64,000 bases of DNA from Paucimonas lemoignei (GCA_900475325.1 LS483371.1:248001-312000); one strand, 5' to 3'; shown: positions 25,522-35,900, counted from the first letter of the stretch. Numbers and translations: made by a program. The notes: a model not told the origin generated them from the letters alone.

Positions 25522-28437
25522 ATGCCGCTCGCTACGCTGATCCGCCGCTCCAGTTTGCCCTGTCCCGAAGTGAGTGCCGAACAGGCCGAGCAACTGCTGG
25601 CGCAGCATTACCAACTAAGTGGTGCACTCAAAGAGCTGGGTAGCCAGCAGGATCGCAATTTTCTGGTTGATACGGGCACCCATCGCTACGTGCTGAAAAT
25701 CTGCCACGGGGATTATTCGGCCGTCGAGCTTGAGGCTCAGCACGCTGCGTTAGGGCATCTGGCAGACCATTCGACGGTCAACGTCCCGGGGGTCGTGCGC
25801 GCCACTAATGGTGAGCAACTGCTGACCTTGGAGCTGGGCGGCAATCGGGTGCATGTGCGCCTGCTGGAATTCATCGACGGCCAGGCGTTGAGTCACTTGC
25901 GCCATCTGCCTGCGGATGTGGTGGTGGGGCTGGGTGAATTATGCGCTCAGGTCGACCGCTCGCTTGCCGCCTTCGAGCATCCGGGGCTGGAGCGGATCCT
26001 GCAGTGGGACCCGCGTCACGCCCAGGCGCTGATCAAACACCTGCTGCCGATCATCAGCAATGAAGACGAGCGGGCCTGCATCGCCGAAGCGGCCGAGCAG
26101 GCGCAGCGTCGCTTGATCTCGCTGATCCCCGCGCTGCCATTGCAGACCGTGCACCTGGATATCACTGAATACAATGTGGTCTGGTCACGGGAGTCAGCGA
26201 CACAATGGCGATTGCAGGGCCTGATTGATTTTGGCGACCTGGTGACCACCTGGCGGATCGCGGACCTCTCGGGGACCTGCGCGGCGTTGCTGCACCATGC
26301 CGAAGGTGATCCGCTGTACATCCTGCCCGCGATTCGCGCCTACCACGCGATCAATCCGTTGCAGCTCGAAGAATTGCAGGCGCTCTGGCCGTTGATCATC
26401 GCCCGCTCGGCGGTGCTGGTACTCAGCAGCGAGCAACAGGCGGTTATCGAGCCTGACAATACGTATATCCAGGCGAATATCGCCAGCGAGTGGGGCATCT
26501 TCGATGTCGCCACATCAGTACCGATTGCTTTGATGGAGGCCGCGATTCTTGCCTGGGTGGGCATGGAGCCGATTTCCACCAACGCAGCCCCCGCTTATCA
26601 ACCGCTGCTGCCAAGTCTTGCCGGACGTGAGTTCCGCCAGGTTGACCTGGGCGTGCTCAGCGAGCATTTCGTCGCGGGCAACTGGCAGCACAGCGGCATC
26701 GATGAGCAGTTGCTCAAACGGGCGTCGCGGGAAACGGGGCAGGCGGCAAGCCGGTTTGGCGAATATCGTCTGTCGCGAACCTTGATCGATAGCGCCAAAG
26801 AGCCGGAAACCTTCGCGCTGCATGTCGAGCTGCACCTGGCCACGCAGGCCCCGCTGCATGCTCCGTTTGCGGGTACGTTGCGGCTCACGGCTGATGCGGC
26901 CTTGTTGCTGGTGGGCGAGCAGATGAGCCTGCGGCTGTGGGGCGCGACGCTGGAGCTTACGCCCGGCGCGAGCGTTGCAGCCGGAGACATGATCGGCCAG
27001 GGCAGCGGGTCGCTGGTGCTGCAATTGTGTGCGGTGCCGGAACTGAGCCCGCCGCTGTTTGCCACCCCCGCCTGGGCCGGTGCCTGGCGCCAGCTGTGCC
27101 CGTCGCCTGCCGCGCTGCTGGGGTTTGACTGCGATGCGCCTGCGCTGCCGGATGCAGCGCAATTGCTGGCGCGCCGCGACGCCAGTTTCGCCCGCTCGCA
27201 GAAGCACTATTACCAAGCCCCGCCACAGATCGAGCGGGGCTGGCGCAACCATTTGATCGACATGCAGGGCCGCTCCTATCTGGACATGCTCAACAACGTC
27301 GCGGTGCTCGGCCACGGCCACCCGCGCATGGCAACTGAGGCAGCACGGCAATGGTCGCTGCTCAACACCAACTCGCGGTTCCATTACGCGGCGATTGCGG
27401 AGTTTTCCGAGCGTTTGTTGAAGCTGGCGCCGGAAGGGTTTGACCGGGTATTTATGGTCAACAGCGGCTCCGAAGCCAACGATCTGGCGATCCGTCTGGC
27501 CTGGGCCTACCGCGGCGGGCGCGACATGCTCAGTGTATTGGAGGCGTACCACGGTTGGTCGGTGGCCACCGATGCGATTTCCACCTCCATCGCCGACAAC
27601 CCGCAGGCGCTGAGCACCCGTCCGGAGTGGGTGCATCCAGTGACAGCACCGAATACCTATCGCGGCGAATTTCGCGGTGCCGACAGCGCGCCGCAGTACG
27701 TGCGCAGCGTGGATCAGGTGCTTGAGCAACTGGCGGCGCAGCAACGCCAGGTGGCGGGCTTTATCTGCGAGCCGGTGTATGGCAACGCAGGGGGGATCTC
27801 GCTGCCAGCGGGCTATCTGCAGCAGGTTTATCAGAAAGTGAGGGCTCAGGGCGGGGTGTGCATTGCTGACGAGGTGCAGGTCGGTTATGGCCGTCTGGGC
27901 CATTATTTCTGGGGCTTCGAAGAGCAGGGCGTGGTGCCGGACATCATCACCATGGCCAAAGGCATGGGTAACGGCCACCCGCTGGGCGTTGTGATCACCC
28001 GGCGGGAAATCGCCGAGGCGCTGGAAGCCGAGGGCTACTTCTTCTCCTCAGCGGGCGGCAGCCCGGTCAGTTGCCGGATCGGCATGGCGGTGCTGGATGT
28101 CATGGCAGAAGAAAAGCTCTGGGAAAACGCCGCAGTCGTGGGCGACCACTTCAAGGCGCGGCTGCAAGACTTGGTTGCTGTGCATCCTCTGGTGGGTGCC
28201 GTGCATGGCAGCGGCTTTTATCTGGGGCTGGAGCTGGTACGGAATCGCCAGACGCTGGAGCCCGCCACCGAAGAGACCACCTACCTGTGCGACCGGCTCA
28301 GAGACCTGAGCATCTTCATGCAGCCCACTGGCGACTACCTGAACATCCTGAAAATCAAACCGCCAATGTGCACCACCCGGCAAAGCGTGGACTTCTTCGT
28401 GGACAGCGTGTCGAAGGTGTTGGCTGAGTTGGAGTAA
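25522..28437 (+). CDS. Fusion of APH-type kinase, M23-like and class III aminotransferase domains
   Basis: A 971-residue protein. N-terminal aminoglycoside-phosphotransferase/choline kinase-like domain (about 20-330) with VHLDITEYNVVW near residue 210 and LIDFGD near 237; a middle beta-rich region with remnants of an M23 peptidase-like fold (about 440-530; APFAGTLRL, LELTPGASVAAGDMIGQ); and a class III PLP aminotransferase (about 560-971) with NSGSEANDLAIRLA, DEVQVGYGRLG and PLP lysine K813 in MAKGMGNGHPLG. Proteins with this layout resemble ethanolamine-phosphate phospho-lyases with an added kinase and may phosphorylate an amino alcohol or sugar amine and then process it. GAGG precedes the ATG. 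Substrate unknown. The 247-base gap before it presumably carries both this promoter and that of rmlB. Confidence 0.85.
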   Translation: MPLATLIRRSSLPCPEVSAEQAEQLLAQHYQLSGALKELGSQQDRNFLVDTGTHRYVLKICHGDYSAVELEAQHAALGHLADHSTVNVPGVVRATNGEQLLTLELGGNRVHVRLLEFIDGQALSHLRHLPADVVVGLGELCAQVDRSLAAFEHPGLERILQWDPRHAQALIKHLLPIISNEDERACIAEAAEQAQRRLISLIPALPLQTVHLDITEYNVVWSRESATQWRLQGLIDFGDLVTTWRIADLSGTCAALLHHAEGDPLYILPAIRAYHAINPLQLEELQALWPLIIARSAVLVLSSEQQAVIEPDNTYIQANIASEWGIFDVATSVPIALMEAAILAWVGMEPISTNAAPAYQPLLPSLAGREFRQVDLGVLSEHFVAGNWQHSGIDEQLLKRASRETGQAASRFGEYRLSRTLIDSAKEPETFALHVELHLATQAPLHAPFAGTLRLTADAALLLVGEQMSLRLWGATLELTPGASVAAGDMIGQGSGSLVLQLCAVPELSPPLFATPAWAGAWRQLCPSPAALLGFDCDAPALPDAAQLLARRDASFARSQKHYYQAPPQIERGWRNHLIDMQGRSYLDMLNNVAVLGHGHPRMATEAARQWSLLNTNSRFHYAAIAEFSERLLKLAPEGFDRVFMVNSGSEANDLAIRLAWAYRGGRDMLSVLEAYHGWSVATDAISTSIADNPQALSTRPEWVHPVTAPNTYRGEFRGADSAPQYVRSVDQVLEQLAAQQRQVAGFICEPVYGNAGGISLPAGYLQQVYQKVRAQGGVCIADEVQVGYGRLGHYFWGFEEQGVVPDIITMAKGMGNGHPLGVVITRREIAEALEAEGYFFSSAGGSPVSCRIGMAVLDVMAEEKLWENAAVVGDHFKARLQDLVAVHPLVGAVHGSGFYLGLELVRNRQTLEPATEETTYLCDRLRDLSIFMQPTGDYLNILKIKPPMCTTRQSVDFFVDSVSKVLAELE

Positions 28438-28450
28438 GCACGGAACCTCC

Positions 28451-28526
28451 CTGTAGGAGCTGCCGAAGGCTGCGAAGGCGTTATTACTGAGGCAACGCTA
28501 TTCGCAGCCTTCGGCAGCTCCTACAG
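28451..28526. repeat. REPIN of the GTAGGAGCTGCCGAAGGCTGCGAA type
   Basis: Inverted pair, second REP family. Confidence 0.9.
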
Positions 28527-28658
28527 AAGCTTGTTTCAGATTTATATCGGTTAAATGCTCAGTTTTTACTTTCCGTAAGAAATTATAAGCTTTAAATACC
28601 GATTTTTATCCGCTATAAAGTCGCCATTCTTCACCCTTTCAACGGAGTCCTGATTGCC

Positions 28659-29765
28659 ATGACCACACTCAAGAGCACCCCCCGCGCCGATGGCTTTTAC
28701 ATGCCTGCCGAGTGGGCTGCGCAGACGCAGACCTGGATGGTCTGGCCTGAGCGTCCGGACAACTGGCGTCTGGGTGGCAAACCGGTGCAGAGCGCACACG
28801 TGGCAGTGGCGAAGGCCATCGCGCGTTTCGAGCCGGTGACCGTTGCCGTGTCCGCTGCGCAATACGACAACGCTCGGGCGCGTCTGGATGTGCCGAACAT
28901 CCGTGTGGTGGAAATCAGCAACGATGACGCCTGGGTGCGCGACACCGGGCCGACGTTTGTCATCAACGACAGCGGTGAAGTGCGTGGCGTGGATTGGGAC
29001 TTCAATGCCTGGGGTGGTTTCGATGGCGGCCTGTATGCCCCGTGGAACCTTGATTCGCAGGTGGCCAGCAAGATCCTCGAAGTTGAGCGCTGCCCGCGCT
29101 ATCAGACCGAAGGCTTCGTGTTGGAAGGCGGCTCGATCCACGTGGATGGTGAAGGCACGCTGATCACCACAGAAGAATGCCTGCTCAATCGCAACCGCAA
29201 CCCGCACCTGTCCCGCGAGGATATCGAAGCGGTGCTCAGCGCCAATCTGGCTGTGGATAAGATTGTCTGGTTGCCTGACGGCTTGTTCAACGATGAAACC
29301 GATGGGCATGTGGATAACTTCTGCTGCTACGTGCGCCCTGGTGAAGTATTGCTGGCCTGGACCGATGATCCCAAAGACCCCAACTACCCACGCTGCCAGG
29401 CGGCACTGAGTATTTTGGAAAACACCCTGGATGCCAAAGGCCGGAAATTCATCGTCCACAAGATGCCAATCCCCGGCCCATTGTTCGCCACCGCCGAAGA
29501 GTGCGCGGGCGTTGATCAGGTGCACGGCAGCCAGGAGCGCAACCCGTCGGTGCGTCTGGCCGGTTCCTACGTTAACTTTTTGATCGTCAATGGCGGCATC
29601 ATCGCCCCCAGCTTCGACGATCCGCTGGACGGTAAAGCCCGTGAAATCCTGCAGCAACTGTTCCCTGAGCACGAAGTGGTGATGGTCCCTGGCCGGGAAT
29701 TGCTGCTCGGCGGCGGCAATATCCACTGCCTGACTCAGCAGCAACCGGCGCCGCATCGTGTCTGA
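28659..29765 (+). CDS. aguA: Agmatine deiminase
   Basis: A 368-residue guanidino-group-modifying enzyme converting agmatine to N-carbamoylputrescine, in the arginine decarboxylase route to putrescine. Motifs: [42 protein letters not shown] and the catalytic cysteine C357 in GGGNIHC. The position of the cysteine is the usual one. The partner aguB is not adjacent. A strong terminator follows. Confidence 0.96.
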   Translation: MTTLKSTPRADGFYMPAEWAAQTQTWMVWPERPDNWRLGGKPVQSAHVAVAKAIARFEPVTVAVSAAQYDNARARLDVPNIRVVEISNDDAWVRDTGPTFVINDSGEVRGVDWDFNAWGGFDGGLYAPWNLDSQVASKILEVERCPRYQTEGFVLEGGSIHVDGEGTLITTEECLLNRNRNPHLSREDIEAVLSANLAVDKIVWLPDGLFNDETDGHVDNFCCYVRPGEVLLAWTDDPKDPNYPRCQAALSILENTLDAKGRKFIVHKMPIPGPLFATAEECAGVDQVHGSQERNPSVRLAGSYVNFLIVNGGIIAPSFDDPLDGKAREILQQLFPEHEVVMVPGRELLLGGGNIHCLTQQQPAPHRV

Positions 29766-29820
29766 TCAACGGCCAATGTAACCGAACGGTTACAGACTTG
29801 GTCTCGTTCTTGCTCGCATA

Positions 29821-29847
29821 AGCCCATCACTCCGATGGGTTTTTTTA
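29821..29847 (+). terminator. Rho-independent terminator after aguA
   Basis: Stem CCCATC / GATGGG, loop ACTCC, then T7. Confidence 0.88.
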
Positions 29848-29977
29848 TGGGAGAAATATTGAGTAACACCATTGATTTGGATGGCGCGGCGTAATCGCGC
29901 TGAATCGTTTTTCGCTTAGCTCGTCTGTCACAAAGCGTCAGTACATTTAGCCCCTCATGACTTCAGAGGTTATCCCT

Positions 29978-30178
29978 ATGAACGCAGGTATTGAGCAACG
30001 CGCTCGGGTTTTGTCTGCTAGTAGCGAAGCGCGCCAGTTGATGGCGGATTGGATAAGGGCAACCCGCGTTGCGAACCCCAAGCGACCGGATGTACGCAAA
30101 ATGCTGTTGCAGCGATACCCCGCCGATCTGCTCAACGAAGCGGAGCTGGAAGCCTTGCTGCGCGTGCTCAAGGACTGA
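29978..30178 (+). CDS. Small conserved-looking protein of unknown function
   Basis: A 66-residue protein (MNAGIEQRARVLSASSEARQ at the start, ending LLRVLKD). No family is recognised; it is largely helical by composition and rich in Arg, Ala and Leu, with no signal peptide or membrane segment. AGAGGT 7 bases before the ATG at 29978 favours this start over the ATG at 29957. It stands alone between a terminator and the oprD-like gene. Confidence 0.6.
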   Translation: MNAGIEQRARVLSASSEARQLMADWIRATRVANPKRPDVRKMLLQRYPADLLNEAELEALLRVLKD

Positions 30179-30428
30179 GCGAAGCCCGACCTAGAGCGGT
30201 TGAGCCACGACAATAATCGGTGCAGAAAGTTTCCTGGAAATTGACACCTTTGTGACAGGGCGGATAGGATTTGCGTCCTCCGCCTGTGGCATTGCGCCAT
30301 GTACGTGCATCAGTAGTCCACTGCGATGATTCGTGCGGGCTCTTCGGATATGAGATTCGGGAGCCGCAGACAACCCATAGGGTTGCCGCCACAGCGCGTG
30401 ATCAATCCGCAGAAAAGGACGACTAGCA

Positions 30429-31709
30429 ATGCTCTCTACACGCCTCAGTTTGCTCGCACTGGCCCTGATCAGTGCCGGCCACGCCATGGCTGACAGCCAA
30501 GCGGATTCCAAAGGTTTTGTCGAAGACAGCCACCTGAATCTCGCGCTGCGTAATGCTTATATCAACCGTGATTACAAAAACGGCGCAGAAGACAAAGCCG
30601 AGTGGGGCCAAGCCTTCATGGCAAACTTCGCGTCGGGCTTTACCCAAGGCACCGTTGGCGTGGGCGTTGATGCGTTCGGCCTGTACGGCGTGCGTCTGGA
30701 TGGCGGCAAAGGCCGCAGCGGTGCTGGTGGCATCGACTTCTTCAAGCAAGGCGACAGCGGCGCAGCAGCCGATGACCTGTCCCGTGTTGGTGCTGCTGTA
30801 AAAGCACGCATCTCCAACACCGTGATCAAGTACGGCGACCAGATGCCAGCGCTGCCTGTGCTGAGCTATGACAACTCGCGTCTGCTGCCAGAAAGCTTCA
30901 CCGGCACCATGATCACCTCCAAGGAGATTGACGGCCTGGAAGTGGTTGCCGGTCGCTTCACCCAAGAGGCTCGTAAAAGTGCCGAAGGTCGTGACAGTGG
31001 CGATCTCAAGCGTATCGACGTGTATGGCGCCAGCTACAAGTTCACAGACGCGTTCAGCGCTGCGTTCTACGCATCCAACAACGAAGACGTGTTCAAGAAG
31101 CAGTACCTGAACCTGAACTACGTCTGGGCCCTGCAGCCTGACCAGTCGCTGACATTTGACTTCAACGGCTACAACACCAAACTGGACAAAGACTACTCGG
31201 CAGCCGCAGCGGCCGGCGAGCGTGACAACAAGATCTGGAGCCTAGCGGCGACCTGGGCAGTGGGCATCCACTCCTTCACCCTGGCTCATCAGCGCAGCAC
31301 GGGCGACACCGGTTACAACTACGGCGGCTATCGTAATGCCGGTGGCTATGGCGACGGTGGCAACACCATCTACCTGGCCAACTCGTACTGGTCCGACTTC
31401 AACGGCAAGGACGAGCGCTCCTGGCAGGCCGCTTATGGCATCGACCTGTCCGGTCTGGTGCTGCCTGGCCTGAGTTACAAGACAGCGTACGTGCGCGGCG
31501 ACAACATCGACGACGGCACCAACCGTGGCCGCGGCGAAGAGCGCGAAATCTTCAGCCAGTTGACGTACGTGGTTCAGAGCGGCCCAGCCAAAGACCTGTC
31601 CGTGCGGGTGCGTAACTCGTTCCTGCGTGTTTCCAATAACGCCAGCAACTACAACGGCGACGGCAACGAAACCCGTATCTTCGTGGATTACCCGATCAAC
31701 GTTTTCTGA
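30429..31709 (+). CDS. OprD-family outer-membrane porin
   Basis: A 426-residue outer-membrane protein with a signal peptide (MLSTRLSLLALALISAGHAMA), family hallmarks (FVEDSHLNLALRNAYINRDYKNG, WGQAFMANFASGFTQGTVGVGVDAFGLYGVRLDGG), alternating beta strands and a C-terminal phenylalanine for BAM recognition. OprD-type channels admit basic amino acids, peptides or aromatic carboxylates; the substrate is not evident. AAAGGA lies before the ATG. The 250-base upstream gap has no other gene and likely holds its promoter. Confidence 0.92.
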   Translation: MLSTRLSLLALALISAGHAMADSQADSKGFVEDSHLNLALRNAYINRDYKNGAEDKAEWGQAFMANFASGFTQGTVGVGVDAFGLYGVRLDGGKGRSGAGGIDFFKQGDSGAAADDLSRVGAAVKARISNTVIKYGDQMPALPVLSYDNSRLLPESFTGTMITSKEIDGLEVVAGRFTQEARKSAEGRDSGDLKRIDVYGASYKFTDAFSAAFYASNNEDVFKKQYLNLNYVWALQPDQSLTFDFNGYNTKLDKDYSAAAAAGERDNKIWSLAATWAVGIHSFTLAHQRSTGDTGYNYGGYRNAGGYGDGGNTIYLANSYWSDFNGKDERSWQAAYGIDLSGLVLPGLSYKTAYVRGDNIDDGTNRGRGEEREIFSQLTYVVQSGPAKDLSVRVRNSFLRVSNNASNYNGDGNETRIFVDYPINVF

Positions 31710-31717
31710 TGATCGTC

Positions 31718-31745
31718 GGGGGGCGTGCCTTGCGCCCCCCCTTCG
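31718..31745 (+). terminator. GC-rich hairpin after the porin gene
   Basis: Perfect 8-bp stem GGGGGGCG / CGCCCCCC, loop TGCCTTG, with only a short T tract. Confidence 0.6.
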
Positions 31746-31748
31746 GTA

Positions 31749-31841
31749 CTGTAGGAGCGAGCTTGCTCGCGAAGGCGGTCCATCTGCCAAGAAGATGTGG
31801 TGGATGGACTGGCCTCTTCGCAAGCAAGCTTGCTCCCACAG
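31749..31841. repeat. REPIN (GTAGGAGCGAGCTTGCTCGCGAA variant)
   Basis: Inverted REP pair directly after the porin terminator. Confidence 0.88.
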
Positions 31842-31935
31842 ATACTGAGCTGCTTGTGAGGATGGTTTTCCAAACTCTTTCCGCCCCTGCTCAAGCTACT
31901 ATGTGCCCCACCTTCGGCTGACCCGGTCACGCTTC

Positions 31936-32709
31936 ATGGCCCTCGCTGCTCCTCCCGATCTTTCCGACATCGCTGTGCCCGTGCAACCGCTGGCGCGGAC
32001 CTATCCGCGTGGGCTGTTTATCGAGCCCCATGAACATGTCTGGGGGCAGGTGCTGTACGCCACCTCCGGCGTGATGTGGGTCGAGACTCCGTTCGAAGCG
32101 CTGGTCGTGCCGCCGCAACGTGCGGTCTGGTTGCCACCGGGCGTGGTGCATGGCATTCGCGTGGTGACTGACCTGCAGATGCGCAATATCTATCTGCGGC
32201 CTGCCATCGCCGAGACGCTGGAAAAAACCGTGCAGGTATTCGAAGTCGGGCAGTTGCTGCGCCAGCTGATTCTAGGGCTGGTCGAACAAGCCGACGATCA
32301 GGATTCGGCGTATTACGACGCGCTGGTCAATCTGGCGTTGCTGGAGTTGCAGCGCGCCAAACGCTCGATCCTGAAAATCCCCATGCCCGACCAGTCAGAC
32401 CGACGCCTGCTGAACCTGTGCCAGGCAGTCATGAGCGACCCATCGCTGAGCATCCCCTTCGAGCAGCACGCCGTAAACGCCGGTGCCAGCGTTCGCACCC
32501 TGGCGCGTCTGTTCCAAAGCGCCCTGGGCATGGGCTTCGCCGAATGGCGTCGACAGGTGCAATTGGCGACCGCTGTCGCCGAGCTGATCCAGGGCGTACC
32601 GGTCAGCGCCATCGCCCGCTCCCTGGGCTACTCGCCCAGCAGCTTCAGCGACATGTTCCGCCGCGAGCTGGGCGTGGCGCCTTCGCAGTATCCAGTGGGC
32701 CAAACCTGA
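31936..32709 (+). CDS. AraC-family regulator with cupin domain
   Basis: A 257-residue protein: N-terminal cupin (FIEPHEHVWGQVLYATSGVMWVETP, then PPQRAVWLPPGVVHGI), C-terminal pair of helix-turn-helices (SVRTLARLFQSALGMGFAEWRRQ and AIARSLGYSPSSFSDMFRRELG). The layout resembles NimR-type regulators. The start at 31936 fits the family but has no clear Shine-Dalgarno; a frame extends to 31903. Its target is not apparent; neither neighbour is a transporter of the usual NimT type. Confidence 0.85.
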   Translation: MALAAPPDLSDIAVPVQPLARTYPRGLFIEPHEHVWGQVLYATSGVMWVETPFEALVVPPQRAVWLPPGVVHGIRVVTDLQMRNIYLRPAIAETLEKTVQVFEVGQLLRQLILGLVEQADDQDSAYYDALVNLALLELQRAKRSILKIPMPDQSDRRLLNLCQAVMSDPSLSIPFEQHAVNAGASVRTLARLFQSALGMGFAEWRRQVQLATAVAELIQGVPVSAIARSLGYSPSSFSDMFRRELGVAPSQYPVGQT

Positions 32710-32730
32710 TCCTGCTGGATAAACGCAGTT

Positions 32731-32827
32731 CCTGTGGGAGCGGATTCATCCGCGAAGGCGATATTCCAGGCGACGGATTTGCATCGGTCCCACCGCCACC
32801 TTCGCGAATGAATTCGCTCCCACAAAG
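32731..32827. repeat. REPIN of the GTGGGAGCGGATTCATCCGCGAA type
   Basis: Inverted REP pair with a slightly diverged left arm. Confidence 0.85.
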
Positions 32828-32949
32828 GCGCGGCGGTGTTCCCGCAGCTCAATAACCCAGACTGACCGATAACCTGAAGTCCTTGGCCGATAGCGTTCGC
32901 TGCCGGTCACTAAACTGCGTGCATTCGATGTTTCTGCACGGAGTTCACC

Positions 32950-33123
32950 ATGAGCTACCTCATCTCCATTGTCATCGGTATTGCCGTCGGCTTGCTGTAC
33001 GGCGCCCTCGATTTCCGTTCGCCTGCGCCGCCAGCCGTGGCGTTGGTGGGCCTCACCGGCATGCTGCTGGGCGAAAAAATATGGCCAATGGGCAAGCAAC
33101 TGTTTGCCACCTGGCTGTCCTGA
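32950..33123 (+). CDS. XapX-domain small membrane protein
   Basis: A 57-residue protein reading MSYLISIVIGIAVGLLYGAL followed by DFRSPAPPAVALVGLTGMLLGEKIWPMGKQL. The GLLYG, RSPAPPA and GLTGMLLGE text is the XapX (DUF1427) signature, a two-helix inner-membrane protein of unknown function. It lies 22 bases upstream of the oxidoreductase gene and probably shares its transcript. Confidence 0.82.
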   Translation: MSYLISIVIGIAVGLLYGALDFRSPAPPAVALVGLTGMLLGEKIWPMGKQLFATWLS

Positions 33124-33145
33124 TCAAACCTTGTTGGAGCCTGCA

Positions 33146-34105
33146 ATGAATGCACTGCAATTTTCCAGGACCGGCGACCTCGCCGCCCTGCAATACGTCG
33201 AGCTGCCCACGCCTGTGCCCGCGCGAGGTGAAGTGCTGATTGAGGTCAAGGCCGCTGGCCTGAACCCCAGCGATGTAAAAAACGTCCTCGGTCGTTTCCC
33301 TTACACCACGCTGCCACGGGTACCGGGTCGGGATTTTGCCGGGGTGGTTGTCGAAGGCCCACAGGCGTTGCTTGGTCAGGAAGTCTGGGGCACAGGCAAA
33401 GAGCCTGGTTTTTTTCGCGACGGCTCCCACGCGCAGTTTCTGACCTTGCCCGCCAAGGGGGTGGCGCTCAAGCCCAAGGCGTTGAGTTTCAGCCAGGCCG
33501 CCAGCCTCGGTGTGCCCTACACCACCGCCTGGGATGCACTGCAACGCAGCGGCGTTGGTGCTTTAACGCGTTTGTTGGTGGTGGGTGCCAATGGCGCAGT
33601 GGGCAGTGCGGCGCTGGCTCTGGGCAAGATTCTCGGCGCACAGGTGCTGGGCGCGGTGCGCCGACCTGAACAGCTTGAAGCCCTGCAAGTCCTAGGCTTC
33701 AAAGGCATTGTTCTGGAAAAGCCGGAAGACTTGGCGGCGCAGGTCAATGGGTACTACCCAGGCGGTGCCGATGTGATTTTCGACACCACCGGTTTCTGGC
33801 TACCCGCTGCAGTACCCGCGCTGGCTACCTTCGGCCGCATCGCAATCATTGCCGCACCGGTGGACGGCCATGTGCAACTGCCGGCACTTGCGCTGTATCG
33901 CAAAGGTGGCTCCGTGGTGGGCATCAACTCGCTGCTCTACGACTGCCAGGCATGCGCAAAAATGCTCGATCAGTTCGGACAGTATTTCGACCAGGGCACC
34001 TTGCCGCTGCCCACCGGCCTGCGCGAATCGCCCCTCAGTGAAGGGCTGGCGCGTTATGCAGAGGTGAATCAGGGGACGAGCGAGAAGATCATTCTGGTGC
34101 CATGA
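33146..34105 (+). CDS. Zinc-independent quinone oxidoreductase-like alcohol dehydrogenase (MDR superfamily)
   Basis: A 319-residue medium-chain reductase: GroES-like N terminus (PTPVPARGEVLIEVKAAGLNPSDVKNVLG, PRVPGRDFAGVV) and a Rossmann domain (LLVVGANGAVGSAALALGKILG). The structural-zinc cysteines are absent, as in quinone oxidoreductases using NADPH. The start at 33146 has GGAG 7 bases upstream; a longer frame overlaps the XapX gene and was rejected. Substrate unknown. Confidence 0.85.
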   Translation: MNALQFSRTGDLAALQYVELPTPVPARGEVLIEVKAAGLNPSDVKNVLGRFPYTTLPRVPGRDFAGVVVEGPQALLGQEVWGTGKEPGFFRDGSHAQFLTLPAKGVALKPKALSFSQAASLGVPYTTAWDALQRSGVGALTRLLVVGANGAVGSAALALGKILGAQVLGAVRRPEQLEALQVLGFKGIVLEKPEDLAAQVNGYYPGGADVIFDTTGFWLPAAVPALATFGRIAIIAAPVDGHVQLPALALYRKGGSVVGINSLLYDCQACAKMLDQFGQYFDQGTLPLPTGLRESPLSEGLARYAEVNQGTSEKIILVP

Positions 34106-34126
34106 GTTGAGAAAACAATGCAGCAT

Positions 34127-34219
34127 CCGTGGGAGCAAGCTTGCTTGCGAAGGCAATATTTCGGCTTTAGAAAATATGTCTGACTTACCTGCCCCTTCGC
34201 GAGCAAGCTCGCTCCCACA
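34127..34219. repeat. REPIN (GTGGGAGCAAGCTTGCTTGCGAA variant)
   Basis: Inverted REP pair after the oxidoreductase gene. Confidence 0.85.
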
Positions 34220-34225
34220 AAATCC

Positions 34226-34318
34226 GTAGGACCGGATTTACCCGGGCAGGGGCCGGTACATTCGCTACATCTTCATCGCCTGAAATGCCGCCTTCCCGGA
34301 TAAATCCGGTCCCACAGG
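34226..34318. repeat. REPIN of a third variant (TAGGACCGGATTTACCCGGG)
   Basis: Left arm TAGGACCGGATTTACCCGGG and inverted right arm CCCGGATAAATCCGGTCCCA, a REP variant with a different core from the other elements. Confidence 0.78.
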
Positions 34319-34331
34319 TCCTGTGTCTGTT

Positions 34332-35900
34332 TTACCGATTAAACCGCTCCACCAACGCCCGCAATCCGCGTGAGGTGCTTTCCAGTTCGGAGCCTCGCGC
34401 CACGGCGGCGTTGGCGTTGCTGGCGGAGGTGTCGAAGGTCGCGGCGACGTTATTGATCTGCCGGGAGATATCCTCGGCCACATGCGCCTGCTCTTCGGAC
34501 GCGGTCGCCATCTGTTGGCCCATGCTGCTGATGCGAGCGATCGCCTCGCGAATACCCTGCAGGGCGTCCTGCGCCTCAATCACCTGGGCAACGCCGTTGT
34601 CTGCTTCGCTGATGCCAAGCTTAGCGATGCTGACCGCCTCGTCGGCGCCTTTTTTCAGGGACTCGATCACCGCCTGAATCTGTTGGGTGGACTCCCGGGT
34701 CTTGCCCGCCAGCGCTCGCACTTCATCGGCAACCACCGCAAAACCTCGGCCTTGTTCCCCGGCCCTGGCGGCTTCAATGGCGGCGTTGAGTGCCAGCAGA
34801 TTGGTCTGGTCGGCAATCGCCTGAATCACCCCGGCAGCCGACATGATCTGCTGCGTCTCATTGGCCAGGTTATCCACTGCATTGCTGATATTGGTCACCG
34901 TGCCCGCCAGTCGCTGAATGGCATCGCGTGAGCTGCCCGCCACCTTGTTGCCTTGCTCGGCCAGTTGATTGGCGGTGTTGGCTTCGGCAGCGGTGTACTG
35001 CACGTGTTTGGCGACTTCGTTGATCGATGCGGCCATCTGCGTCATGGCGGCGGCAGTCAGGTCGGTTTCCGCGCGCTGCTCAAGCAACGCACGCTCGCTC
35101 TGCGTGGACAGCTGCGACGAATGCCCGGCTGCTTCGGAGACCTGCGCGGCCAGATCGCTCAGGCGCGTTAACGCGGTTCGCAGGCGAGCGTCTTCGCTGA
35201 TCAGAATCATTTCAAGGCGGGCGTTGGTGCCATAGGCGTCGCTATAGGCCAGAGCGCTCACCGGATCCGTGAACGCCCCCGGTGCGCTGCGGATGATGCT
35301 CGTCAGTTGGCCTTCAAAGCGCGCATAGGCCCAGCCTCCCAATGCCAGAAACAACATGGCCGTCGCGACATAGGCGACCATGCCGGGGAACAAAACATTG
35401 ACCCCAACCCCCAGCACCGCCGCAATGGCGGGCACCGCCATCACTCTCAAAAAAGCCCCGATATGGCGCGCCCCGGCCACGGCTTTCTTGCCGCCGCGCA
35501 ACCTTGCGTACAGTGCTTCGGCACGGGCGATCTGCTCGCGGGTGGGCTTGACCCTCACCGATTCGAACCCAATCAGACGGCCGTCCTCCAGGATCGGCGT
35601 GACGTAGGCGCTCACCCAGTAGAAGTCGCCGTTCTTGCAGCGGTTCTTGACGATCCCCATCCAGCTCTTGCCCGCCTTCAGGTAGCTCCACATCAGGCCG
35701 AAAACTGCCGCCGGCATATCTGGATGGCGCACCAGGTTATGCGGACTGCCGATCAGTTCAGCCTGAGAAAAGCCACTGATCCTGGCGAACTCCTCGTTGC
35801 AGTAAGTGATTTTGCCGTGGGTGTCGGTCGCGGAGATCAGCCGTTGTTCGGCAGGGAAAGTCTGTTCGGTTTGAGTGACATGCTTGGCCATCTTCAGCAT
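34332..35900 (-). CDS. aer: Aer-like aerotaxis receptor (PAS and methyl-accepting signalling domain)
   Basis: A 522-residue receptor: PAS domain at about 15-115 ([30 protein letters not shown], likely FAD-binding as in Aer), two close membrane segments at about 152-198, a HAMP-like stretch, and an MCP signalling domain with the hairpin tip [41 protein letters not shown] sequence. Aer reports redox state to CheA through CheW. The start may be 35891 (GGA 8 bases upstream) rather than 35900. It lies alone, with a 413-base gap to its right. Confidence 0.88.
   Translation of the reverse strand: MLKMAKHVTQTEQTFPAEQRLISATDTHGKITYCNEEFARISGFSQAELIGSPHNLVRHPDMPAAVFGLMWSYLKAGKSWMGIVKNRCKNGDFYWVSAYVTPILEDGRLIGFESVRVKPTREQIARAEALYARLRGGKKAVAGARHIGAFLRVMAVPAIAAVLGVGVNVLFPGMVAYVATAMLFLALGGWAYARFEGQLTSIIRSAPGAFTDPVSALAYSDAYGTNARLEMILISEDARLRTALTRLSDLAAQVSEAAGHSSQLSTQSERALLEQRAETDLTAAAMTQMAASINEVAKHVQYTAAEANTANQLAEQGNKVAGSSRDAIQRLAGTVTNISNAVDNLANETQQIMSAAGVIQAIADQTNLLALNAAIEAARAGEQGRGFAVVADEVRALAGKTRESTQQIQAVIESLKKGADEAVSIAKLGISEADNGVAQVIEAQDALQGIREAIARISSMGQQMATASEEQAHVAEDISRQINNVAATFDTSASNANAAVARGSELESTSRGLRALVERFNR

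Noticed and set aside
26515..27978. A 487-codon minus-strand frame opposite the aminotransferase fusion
   Set aside because: Antisense shadow of a clear multidomain gene.
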